NCBI GenBank assembly: GCA_017430835.1
Contig: JAFRMD010000108.1
Coordinates: forward strand, 1 to 6,184
Reading direction: 5' to 3'
Length of the DNA: 6,184 nt
DNA from: Methanosphaera sp.
GTDB lineage: Archaea; Methanobacteriota; Methanobacteria; Methanobacteriales; Methanobacteriaceae
The notes beneath the pieces are model-generated. The model did not search any database, was not told where the DNA came from, and saw only the letters and a list, made by a program, of their open reading frames with translations. Position numbers and translations under genes: made by a program. Numbering within the stretch: the first letter of the stretch is position 1; every line of letters starts with the position of its first letter. Positions 1-5,486 of this stretch are shown piece after piece.

Positions 1-213
1 ATAAATTAATAAATGACTTAATTTAATACATATTTTACTAATTATCATACTACTTTTTTGATGAAAAATAACTTCACAAGAAAAAATCAGGAAATTTTAC
101 CCAAATTATGTTAAGACATAAGTAAGATTCTGAACACTGCCTATGGTTAGACCGGTTTTTGAATTATAAACATTATGCTAATTAAATAGAATATTAATAG
201 TAATCTATTATAA
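1..213. other. No gene recognised; AT-rich flank
   Basis: This stretch has stops in every frame within short distances and no convincing start with a ribosome site. A few codons before 214 could be further decayed pieces of the winged-helix remnant, but I cannot place them in one frame. No repeat or RNA gene was recognised. Confidence 0.5.
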
Positions 214-339
214 AATTATTTAATAAATATTTCAAATTCTACGGCTGTACGGGATTTAAACAAACTCGTTAAAGATAAAATATTAATAAAAACAAAGAAA
301 AATAAACAAGTGTACTTCGAATTAATGGATGAAAGTTAA
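214..339 (+). pseudogene. Remnant of a winged-helix C-terminal domain (Fic or Schlafen-AlbA type)
   Basis: An open frame without a start codon runs from just after a TAA (211-213) to a TAA at 337-339, giving about 41 residues. The reading includes STAVRDLNKLVKDKILIKT followed by KQVYFEL. This is the recognition helix and wing pattern (s.aTa.RDL..Lv..giL......yyeL) that ends many Fic-family proteins and AlbA_2-type ATP-binding regulators. What is seen is the motif and the lack of any start. The identification as a Fic or AlbA_2 tail rests on family knowledge, and the loss of the N-terminal part is inferred. The upstream DNA has stops in all frames, so the gene is broken here rather than starting inside the window. 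It could instead be the tail of another wHTH regulator. Confidence 0.55.
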
Positions 340-388
340 TGCTTCGTTTTCATTAATTCATGATAAAAATTTTAAATTATTTTTCAAT

Positions 389-423
389 AGTCATACCAGT
401 CAACCTTTGACTGGATCATGACT
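389..423. repeat. Strong imperfect inverted repeat (about 14 bp stem)
   Basis: The inner arms CCAGTCAA (396-403) and TTGACTGG (407-414) pair perfectly across a 3-base loop. After a small asymmetric bulge (1 versus 3 bases), the outer arms AGTCAT (389-394) and ATGACT (418-423) also pair. This is by far the most GC-rich and best-paired structure in the left flank. It is not followed by a T run on the + strand, so it is not a typical intrinsic terminator. It lies between the wHTH remnant and the promoter region of the ATPase gene. It could be an operator, an end of a mobile element, or a processed RNA hairpin. Confidence 0.7.
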
Positions 424-440
424 GATATGACAAATACCAT

Positions 441-487
441 TATATTAAATATACAGTTGATAAGTCGATAATTACTTAATTATAAAG
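441..487 (+). promoter_or_regulatory. Candidate archaeal TATA elements for the ATPase leader
   Basis: Two TATA-like boxes precede the repeat array: TTAAATATA (445-453) and TTATAAAG (480-487). Archaeal transcription usually starts about 25 bases downstream of the box. The first would start near 475 and include the whole repeat array in the leader. The second would start inside the first repeat. No bacterial -35/-10 pair is clearer. The call rests on sequence pattern only, in very AT-rich DNA where such boxes occur by chance. Confidence 0.35.
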
Positions 488-497
488 AAATAGAGTA

Positions 498-635
498 GAT
501 GAAAAGTGTAAAGTGAATTAGATGAAAAGTGTAAAGTAAATTGGATGAAAAGTGTAAAGTAAATTAGATGAAAAACATAAAATTTATATAGTGAAATGTA
601 TAAAGTAAATTTAATGAAATGTAAAAAGTGATTGT
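498..635 (+). repeat. Six tandem 23-bp repeats forming a chain of mini-ORFs up to the next gene's start codon
   Basis: Units begin at 498, 521, 544, 567, 590 and 613, with no insertion or deletion. The next register point, 636, holds GATGAAAA, the start of the ATPase gene. Units 1-3 are nearly identical (GATGAAAAGTGTAAAG then TRAATTR); units 4-6 are diverged. Every unit carries a start codon at the same position (ATG at 499, 522, 545, 568 and 614; GTG at 591), spaced exactly 23 bases from the real ATG at 637. The encoded peptides are MKSVK (three times), MKNIKFI, a GTG-started MKCIK and MKCKK, each closed by TGA, TAA or TAG. In units 1-3, 5 and 6 the stop ends exactly 5 bases before the next start; in unit 4 the TAG overlaps the next GTG. 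An AAGTRA element resembling a Shine-Dalgarno site spans the stop. That the mini-ORFs are translated is inference; the array could instead be a protein-binding site or simple slippage. Confidence 0.9.
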
Positions 636-636
636 G

Positions 637-1923
637 ATGAAAAAATATTTGCCAAGATATACCGATCAGGAATTAAGAGAATCTCTAGAATATATGGGTG
701 CTGTACTAATAACTGGTCCAAAATGGTGTGGTAAGACTACAACAGCTAAGCAGCAATGTAATAGCTTAAAAGAACTACAACATCCTGTTTATGGAAAATC
801 TTACTTAAAACTTGCAGATACTAACCCATTAGAATTATTGAAAGGTGATAAACCAATGCTAATTGATGAATGGCAAATGGCACCAGAACTATGGGATACT
901 GTAAGATATTTGGTGGATGAATCTGATGAAGATGGTCTATATATTCTTACTGGTTCAACAGTCGTCGATGAAAGTAAAATAATGCACTCTGGAGCAGGTA
1001 GGATAAAAAGAATACTAATGCGTCCAATGAGTTTATATGAAAGTGGAGAATCCACAGGGACAATATCATTAATGGACTTATTTAATCATGAAAACTTAAA
1101 CATTGATGGTTTAACATCAAATTTAACAATACCTGATTTGATATTTGCCGCTTGTAGAGGTGGCTGGCCTGAATCATTAAACAAAAAAACTAAAAAACAG
1201 CAATTAGCAATTGTATCTAATTACATAGATATAATATGCAGTACAGATGTTTCGGAAGTTGATGGAGTTAAACGCAAACCTCAAATGGTAAAAGCTATAT
1301 TAAAATCTTATGCTAGAAACATATCAACACTGGCAACAAAAAAGACACTCATGAAAGATGTGAGAACAGAACACATGGATATCTCTGCACCAACATATAA
1401 CTTATACATCAATGCCCTTGAAAGGTTATATGTTATTCAAGATATTCATGCATGGTCACCAAACATCAGATCTGCAAATACTATTAGAAAATCCCATAAA
1501 AAGGAATTCATAGATCCATCAATAGCAGTAGCAAGCCTTAACTTAACACCAGAAAAGTTACTAAAAGACTTTGAAACATTTGGATTCATATTTGAAAACC
1601 TATGCATACGTGATTTGTTGGTTTATTCCAGTTCAGTAAATGGGGAAGTGCTATATTATAATGATGATAGTGGTCTTGAAGCAGATTGCATTATATATCT
1701 AAATGATGGAAGATATGCATTAATAGAATTTAAATTAGGTGATCGAGAAATCGATAAAGGTGCAAAAAACTTACTTAAGCTGAAAGATTTAATTAAAAAA
1801 AGTGTAGAAAACAAAAAAATTGATTTAGAAGAGCCAAGTTTTTTAGCGGTCATCACAGGAAAGAATATGGCTTACACTAGAGATGATGGTGTAAAAGTTA
1901 TTCCAATCGGATGTTTACGATAA
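637..1923 (+). CDS. AAA_14/DUF4143-family ATP-binding protein
   Basis: A 428-residue predicted cytoplasmic ATPase. The N-terminal AAA domain has a Walker A motif GPKWCGKTT (residues 27-35), a Walker B-like MLIDEWQMAP (74-83), a sensor-like LYILTGST (101-108), and a conserved arginine region GRIKRILMRPMSLYESGES (121-139), as expected for AAA_14. Residues about 219-272 look like a winged helix. The C-terminal DUF4143 part carries ETFGFIFENL (313-322) and an intact PD-(D/E)xK-like set: E348/D350 and E364-F-K366 in ALIEFKLG. Length fits the family (about 400-450). The substrate of these proteins is not known; ties to DNA, defence or toxin control are proposals. I chose ATG 637 over GTG 628 or 634 because AAGTGAT (626-632) is a suitable ribosome site, and because 637 is the in-register start of the 23-bp array. 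The gene stands alone, with no co-directional partner close by. Confidence 0.9.
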   Translation: MKKYLPRYTDQELRESLEYMGAVLITGPKWCGKTTTAKQQCNSLKELQHPVYGKSYLKLADTNPLELLKGDKPMLIDEWQMAPELWDTVRYLVDESDEDGLYILTGSTVVDESKIMHSGAGRIKRILMRPMSLYESGESTGTISLMDLFNHENLNIDGLTSNLTIPDLIFAACRGGWPESLNKKTKKQQLAIVSNYIDIICSTDVSEVDGVKRKPQMVKAILKSYARNISTLATKKTLMKDVRTEHMDISAPTYNLYINALERLYVIQDIHAWSPNIRSANTIRKSHKKEFIDPSIAVASLNLTPEKLLKDFETFGFIFENLCIRDLLVYSSSVNGEVLYYNDDSGLEADCIIYLNDGRYALIEFKLGDREIDKGAKNLLKLKDLIKKSVENKKIDLEEPSFLAVITGKNMAYTRDDGVKVIPIGCLR

Positions 1924-1950
1924 ATAATTGATGCAGTATATTTATTTTAG

Positions 1951-1997
1951 GTGAAGATATTTCACATGCTTTGCTTATTCTACATGAAGTATTTCAT
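1951..1997. repeat. Pair of similar short dyads downstream of the ATPase gene
   Basis: Two palindromic motifs follow the stop codon: GTGAAGATATTTCAC (1951-1965) and ATGAAGTATTTCAT (1984-1997). They share the core TGAAG..TTTCA, and their starts are 33 bases apart. Each has perfect 5-bp arms around a 4-5 base spacer. They could be weak termination or mRNA-end hairpins for the ATPase gene, or a two-site operator. The similarity is visible, but the function is unknown. Confidence 0.5.
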
Positions 1998-2247
1998 TTG
2001 TAAACATTACTATTATTCTATGATATGGCATGAATTATTTAATGGGTAGTGTATTAAATTATGATAATTATTATGGAATTAATTAATTATATTCACGTTA
2101 CTGTTTTAAGTGTAAAAAAATTATAATTACATGTATATTATGTGTATATATAATATTTATTCATCAGTACACATTGCTTATTGTTAGTATAATGAATGGA
2201 AATAATAGATAATAATAATAACGATAAATAATAAAAGTAAGTAAATA
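1998..2247. other. Intergenic region without a recognisable gene
   Basis: All frames are closed at short intervals. The stretch is almost pure A/T with runs of ATA/TAA triplets (about 2204-2235) and an imperfect palindromic TATTAT..ATAATA block near 2137-2156. It may contain the promoter of the short element starting at 2248, but no box stands out. Confidence 0.5.
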
Positions 2248-2261
2248 CCCCTTAAAAGGGG
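2248..2261 (+). promoter_or_regulatory. CCCCTT/AAGGGG palindrome masking a ribosome binding site
   Basis: CCCCTTAAAAGGGG is a perfect 6-bp-arm inverted repeat around two bases, and very GC-rich for this DNA. Its right arm AAGGGG also forms the best Shine-Dalgarno-like sequence in front of the ATG at 2268 (6-base spacing). In RNA the hairpin would therefore hide that ribosome site. Whether it works as a translational switch is inference. Confidence 0.5.
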
Positions 2262-2267
2262 CAAAAT

Positions 2268-2339
2268 ATGAAAAAGGAGACAGGTTTAAAGAGTACAGTT
2301 GGTGTCTTGGCGTATAATTTCCACTTTCTTATAGTATAG
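2268..2339 (+). CDS. Possible 23-residue peptide, unrecognised
   Basis: ATG at 2268 lies 6 bases after AGGGG and opens a frame of 23 codons ending in TAG (2337-2339). It reads MKKETGLKSTVGVLA followed by a hydrophobic YNFHFLIV end. The composition (charged head, hydrophobic tail) would suit a small membrane-associated peptide, but nothing identifies a family. It could equally be a leftover of a longer lost gene. Support comes from the ribosome site and from codon composition less extreme than the flanks; against it are its shortness and the lack of any known relative. Low confidence. Confidence 0.3.
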   Translation: MKKETGLKSTVGVLAYNFHFLIV

Positions 2340-2379
2340 ATATTGTACCAAAAAACCATTATAAAATACATTATTTGAT

Positions 2380-2426
2380 TGGCCATAACTCAAGAGCCAT
2401 TTTTTTTATTTAATACTCTTTTTTTT
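2380..2426 (+). terminator. Weak TGGC/GCCA hairpin with two T8 tracts
   Basis: TGGC (2380-2383) and GCCA (2396-2399) can pair. The second arm runs directly into eight T (2400-2407), with a further eight T at 2419-2426. Archaeal RNA polymerase terminates at such T tracts, so this probably ends transcription coming from the 2248-2339 element. The stem is only 4 bp, so the T tracts are the main evidence. Confidence 0.45.
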
Positions 2427-2474
2427 CATCTGTTGATGGTGGGCTTATGCTTTGATTTTTTTTATAATCTCCAT

Positions 2475-2573
2475 TGTGATGGATATCTTTATCAGGATTA
2501 TATGGAATGTGATGGATATTTTTTTATATTTTTTAGGGAATATAATGGATATAATTATATAGTTTTATATGAA
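2475..2573 (+). repeat. Three degenerate 33-bp tandem repeats
   Basis: Units start at 2475, 2508 and 2541. The best-kept part is the beginning: TGTGATGGATAT in units 1 and 2, and TATAATGGATAT in unit 3; each unit ends in GAA. Read in one frame they give 11-residue units: CDGYLYQDYME, CDGYFFIFFRE and YNGYNYIVLYE. The 33-base spacing keeps this frame open, which hints at a former or real coding repeat. The surrounding frame starts only with TTG and crosses two T8 tracts, so I do not call a gene. The array sits directly before the TATA element of the second ATPase and might be a regulatory site. Confidence 0.55.
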
Positions 2574-2619
2574 TATATTATATTATAAGTAAATTGATTG
2601 ATTAAACTATAGATTAGGA
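2574..2619 (+). promoter_or_regulatory. Candidate promoter and ribosome site for the second ATPase
   Basis: A TATA-like stretch ends in TATTATAAG (2581-2589), about 25 bases before a likely transcript start near 2610. A modest Shine-Dalgarno-like AGGA (2616-2619) lies 10 bases before the ATG at 2630. The predicted leader is short, as is common in archaea. Confidence 0.4.
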
Positions 2620-2629
2620 TTGAACTTTT

Positions 2630-4069
2630 ATGCCATCTGATGAGGAAATATTAAATTACATCTATGCTAAACAGTTGGAAATTGAGAATTTGAAGAAGAG
2701 TAAACTGAAAAACATTGATAAAAGGAGATTCAAGTTTGAAAAGTTAAAAGAACACGTAGATAATTTCATAGACAGTGATGATGAATATTATTCTAGATTA
2801 ATTGTCATGCCAGGACTTAGGGGAATTGGTAAAACCATACTATTGTACCAACTTCATGATTATTTGCTTAATGAAAAATCAATCAATAGGAATGACATTT
2901 TTTATTTGGATGTAAATGATTTAATGTTAGCCTACAATAGTAACATCAAAGAGGTAATTGATACTTTTATAGAGCAAATTCATCATACAACAATATCAGC
3001 ATTAGATCATAAGATATTTCTACTTATAGATGAAGCACATCTAGATGATGACTGGGCAAGCTATTCAAGATTACTGTTTGACAAGTCTAACAATATATTC
3101 ATTATTTTAACAGGTTCCTCGGCATTAAAATTGAATCAGAATACTGATGCTACACGTCGAATAACAATTGAAGAGTTATTACCATGTAATTTTAGGGAAT
3201 ATATTCTATTAAATTATGGTATCAATCTAAAGACGGATTTTTTAAGACAAATGATAATTAAGGCAGATAAAAAGAGCATAGAAAAATCCATTGAATGTGA
3301 AAAAGAAATTCATGAAATGACACTGCAAATGGGAAATGCCTTGGATTTGGAGTTAAAGAGGTATATCTATACGAAAAGTTATCCCTTCGCATTAAACAAT
3401 GATGAATTTGAAAGTTATAGATATATTAATAATACGATTGACAGGGTTATACGTGATGACTTGCAGGACTTTAAACACTTCAACAGTATTACAACCACTA
3501 AAATATCTCAGCTGATATCATTTTTAGCAACGAAGAGACCTGGAAGTACATCAAAACAGGTATTATCTCAGGCATTAAATCTGGATGTTAAAACCATTAC
3601 AAAAATCTTTGAAGTATTAGAACAATCCGGATTAATTTTTTCCATACACGCCTATGGATCCTCGGGTAAGATGCTTAAAAAGAAGACTGAACACTTCTTC
3701 AGCACACCTTCTATCAAATCTGCATTAAACAATCGAATAAAACGTTATGATTTAAATGATATTCAATGCTATTCTGTATTGTTGGAGAATATGGTTGCTT
3801 CTACAATACATGGCATTTCCATAGATTTACTCTCACCAGTTGGATTGTTTTATGATGCGGAAAAAAGGGGAGTGGATTTCATTATTAAACTTGAAGATAA
3901 GACAATACCCTTAGAGGTGGGAATAGGAGATAAGACAAAGAGTCAATTAATTAGATCCATGAATAAGTATAATGCTCAATTAGGTATACTCGTGTCAAAT
4001 AGAACTTCTCGGATTAAATATGAAAATAATATATTGTATATACCTGTATCGACATTTGCATTAATTTAG
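2630..4069 (+). CDS. AAA-type ATPase with winged helix and DUF4143-like C-terminal domain
   Basis: A 479-residue predicted cytoplasmic ATPase. A basic, helical N-terminus (about 1-55) leads to Walker A GLRGIGKT (62-69), Walker B IFLLIDEAH (129-137), sensor 1 FIILTGSSA (157-165) and an arginine-finger candidate in TRRI (175-178). Residues about 285-340 form a winged helix (STSKQVLSQAL..DVKTITKIFEVLEQSGLI). The C-terminus holds the restriction-like core GVDFIIKL (414-421) and IPLEVGIGDKT (426-436). D416 and E429 fit PD-(D/E)xK, but the lysine two residues after E429 is replaced by glycine; K435 or K437 might substitute, or the domain is inactive. The gene resembles the other ATPase here only in architecture, so recent duplication is unlikely. 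The substrate is unknown. ATG 2630 is supported by AGGA upstream and by the good fit of the N-terminus. It is monocistronic, closed by T tracts. Confidence 0.88.
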   Translation: MPSDEEILNYIYAKQLEIENLKKSKLKNIDKRRFKFEKLKEHVDNFIDSDDEYYSRLIVMPGLRGIGKTILLYQLHDYLLNEKSINRNDIFYLDVNDLMLAYNSNIKEVIDTFIEQIHHTTISALDHKIFLLIDEAHLDDDWASYSRLLFDKSNNIFIILTGSSALKLNQNTDATRRITIEELLPCNFREYILLNYGINLKTDFLRQMIIKADKKSIEKSIECEKEIHEMTLQMGNALDLELKRYIYTKSYPFALNNDEFESYRYINNTIDRVIRDDLQDFKHFNSITTTKISQLISFLATKRPGSTSKQVLSQALNLDVKTITKIFEVLEQSGLIFSIHAYGSSGKMLKKKTEHFFSTPSIKSALNNRIKRYDLNDIQCYSVLLENMVASTIHGISIDLLSPVGLFYDAEKRGVDFIIKLEDKTIPLEVGIGDKTKSQLIRSMNKYNAQLGILVSNRTSRIKYENNILYIPVSTFALI

Positions 4070-4076
4070 ACATGAA

Positions 4077-4104
4077 TTTTTAAGATTTTTTTTCATTTTT
4101 TTTT
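4077..4104 (+). terminator. Triple T-tract terminator
   Basis: Runs of T5 (4077-4081), T8 (4086-4093) and T9 (4096-4104) begin 8 bases after the ATPase stop codon. There is no hairpin. This is the standard archaeal form of transcription termination. Confidence 0.7.
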
Positions 4105-4120
4105 AAAAGTTGTGCTATAA

Positions 4121-4369
4121 ATATTATTTATTGATGAAATAGCCAAAGAATCACAAAGTTTTATAAAAAAAATATGGAATTAGGTTAGATAATTTGTTGA
4201 TATATATGGAATACGCAAATGTTCCTACAACAAACAATATGATGGAAGTATATCAATATAGAGCACTAAATAGGTGTGATAAAAGAAATATAAAACAATG
4301 GATGGAGTTTTCAATGAAATATTATTAAAAACAATAAGATGGGAATTACTAGTAGTCATGGGGAGATGA
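4121..4369 (+). pseudogene. Frameshifted C-terminal remnant of a DDE transposase
   Basis: Three reading segments together give the end of a transposase. The first (4121 to about 4165) reads ILFIDEIAKESQSFIKK. A shift in the A run near 4165-4172 leads to the second (to the stop at 4326), with YGIRLDN, the typical DDE-end motif ANVPTTNNMMEVY (catalytic glutamate candidate after NNMM) and LNRCDKRNIKQWMEF. A second shift near 4317-4322 restores the first frame, giving ILLKTIRWELL and a TGA at 4367-4369. The N-terminal two thirds, including the earlier aspartates, are absent, and no terminal inverted repeats were found. The fragment cannot be active. The precise IS family is not assigned. Confidence 0.65.
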
Positions 4370-4584
4370 GAGGATGTTTCAGAAAAAGAAAGCCATAAAA
4401 GTTTTTTCCAGTAAATTTGATTGTTGTAAAGTGTTTTTTATTGAATTCATGGATTTTATTTTTTGCTGCTGATATCCTTTATTTGTATATATGTTCAATA
4501 TTTAAGGAAGCTAAGCTAATATGATTCATTGGAGTATGTTAATCAACTATTGGATATTATATTTTTCTGAATAATAAATAATTA
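4370..4584. other. Intergenic region, nothing recognised
   Basis: No frame longer than a few dozen codons has a start with a ribosome site. The stretch may contain further decayed DNA of the insertion element. A short direct repeat AAGCTAAGCTAA (about 4508-4519) is the only local pattern seen. Confidence 0.45.
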
Positions 4585-4637
4585 TTTAAATAAGTAATGC
4601 TATAATTTCTATATAAAGATAATAATTATTGGGGTGA
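4585..4637 (+). promoter_or_regulatory. Promoter and ribosome site of the 46-residue gene
   Basis: TTTAAATAA (4585-4593) is a good archaeal TATA candidate and would start RNA near 4612-4616. A second box TATATAAAG (4610-4618) is too close to leave room for the ribosome site. GGGGTGA (4631-4637) matches the Shine-Dalgarno consensus and lies 6 bases before the GTG start at 4644. Confidence 0.5.
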
Positions 4638-4643
4638 TTTATA

Positions 4644-4784
4644 GTGGCAAAGCCTATTGGAAAAACTCCTGATTTTGAGGGTGAAGATGCTATTTTTGTT
4701 TTAAAGAAGATGAGCCAGCCGCCTACAAAAAAGGATAAGGAGTTTGCAAAGAAGATAAGGAATCAGAGAACTGTTTTATTCTAA
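4644..4784 (+). CDS. Small conserved-type protein with TPxxxGxDA motif (46 residues)
   Basis: The frame starts at GTG 4644, 6 bases after the strong ribosome site GGGGTGA. An in-frame TGA at 4635-4637 excludes a longer form. It reads AKPIGKTPDFEGEDAIFVLK, then KMSQPPTKKDKEFAKKI and ends RTVLF. The front part (KPI..TP...G.DA..fl..M) followed by a charged helix is a pattern I know from many 45-65 residue hypothetical proteins of gut archaea and bacteria, often encoded next to acetyltransferase or other toxin-like genes. An antitoxin-like role is therefore possible, but no partner toxin lies beside it here: the next genes are on the other strand, over 300 bases away. Codon choice (AAG, CCG, GTT) is less AT-driven than the surrounding DNA, supporting a real gene. 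Function unknown. Confidence 0.75.
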   Translation: MAKPIGKTPDFEGEDAIFVLKKMSQPPTKKDKEFAKKIRNQRTVLF

Positions 4785-4794
4785 TATTGCTTTT

Positions 4795-4831
4795 AGGGAT
4801 TCCCTTTTTCATATACTTATATATTTTTTTT
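4795..4831 (+). terminator. Small GGGA/TCCC dyad with T tracts
   Basis: AGGGA (4795-4799) and TCCCT (4801-4805) form a tight dyad directly followed by T5 (to 4809), then T8 at 4824-4831. This lies 10 bases after the stop of the 46-residue gene. The dyad's one-base centre is too small for a full stem, so the T tracts are probably the working part. Confidence 0.5.
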
Positions 4832-4951
4832 GATGATTAAAATAATTATTTGGACTTACTAATTTTACTCAATTTATGCTGTTATTACATCCATTTTTGG
4901 TAGTATATATCTATTGAAAACTTTATCTCATTTATTTTTTGATTTTACTAG

Positions 4952-5091
4952 TTAATAATATCCATATTCTACTAATTCATTTAATTTCTTTGTTGTTTCC
5001 TTTTTTTAAGTTCTTTATAGTCTTCAATTTCATTAATTTCATTAGTACTAAGAATAATTTCAATTAAATCAGCCCAAGATATTTGATACTT
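4952..5091 (-). pseudogene. Short frameshifted coding remnant downstream of the small-protein operon
   Basis: On the minus strand, after three consecutive TAA codons, the frame reads KYQISWADLIEIILSTNEI and NEIEDYKELKK, then enters a run of seven A (5001-5007 on the + strand as T). Without a shift it stops at 4981-4983. With a shift at the A run it continues ETTKKLNELVEYGYY to a TAA at 4952-4954. The residue pattern on both sides is protein-like (amphipathic, acidic/lysine-rich), which suggests one former protein broken by a homopolymer indel. No start codon or ribosome site is visible, and no family is recognised. A sequencing error or a slippage site at the A run are alternatives. Confidence 0.35.
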
Positions 5092-5097
5092 TTATTA

Positions 5098-5484
5098 TTA
5101 ATTCATCATGTTTTGATGTTTTTTTATATATTTTAGTATAGAATTTTCCTTTTGTTTGTAGAAAAATTCAATAAATTCTTCATGTTCTCTTGCATAATTG
5201 ATTTCCATATTTCCTGTAGATTCAACTTCAATTTTTTTAAATATTAACTTTTTGAAACTCTTAAATATTTCTTTTATGAATGCTACATTTTCATAATATA
5301 ACTTTATATCAGTGGAAATATAGTTAAACATGCGTCTGATATCCATGAAATAATAAAACTCTTCATCAAATAATTCTATCTGTTCCAAATCATCAGCCAT
5401 ATTATCCATATATTTATTTATTACCTCTATATCTTCATGAAATAAGATAGCATTTGTCTTATTCTTATTTCTAATCATATCCAT
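5098..5484 (-). CDS. Hypothetical acidic/lysine-rich helical protein (128 residues)
   Basis: The third main gene of the minus-strand operon. I place the start at the ATG whose first base is 5484, two bases after the TGA of the 31-residue gene. A TTG at 5490 overlapping that stop, or the ATG at 5478, are alternatives. There is no good ribosome site just upstream (GAGG lies about 25 bases away), so translation is probably coupled to the upstream gene. The protein is rich in E, D, K, F and Y, with predicted long helices (for example YMDNMADDLEQIELFDEEF and IKEIFKSFKKLIFKKIEVE), no signal peptide and no membrane segment. No catalytic motif or family is recognised. The end HQNMMN is followed by triple TAA stops. 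Confidence 0.65.
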   Translation of the reverse strand: MDMIRNKNKTNAILFHEDIEVINKYMDNMADDLEQIELFDEEFYYFMDIRRMFNYISTDIKLYYENVAFIKEIFKSFKKLIFKKIEVESTGNMEINYAREHEEFIEFFYKQKENSILKYIKKHQNMMN

Positions 5485-5486
5485 TA

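Noticed and set aside
498..635. CRISPR array
   Set aside because: The 23-bp units are directly adjacent with no spacers between them, and there are no cas genes.
801..1055. 84-codon minus-strand open frame inside the first ATPase gene
   Set aside because: It is antisense to the Walker motifs of a clear gene, serine-rich from reverse reading, and has no ribosome site.
1656..1856. 66-codon minus-strand open frame inside the first ATPase gene
   Set aside because: It is an antisense shadow of the conserved C-terminal domain.
2262..2345. Structured RNA or riboswitch (AGACA/TGTCT pairing after the GC palindrome)
   Set aside because: Only a 5-bp distant pairing could be drawn, and no known aptamer core was recognised.
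2379..2588. 69-codon plus-strand frame starting at TTG, rich in F and Y
   Set aside because: It has no ribosome site and crosses two T8 tracts that should end transcription. The F/Y richness follows from T-rich DNA. The repeats inside it are reported separately.
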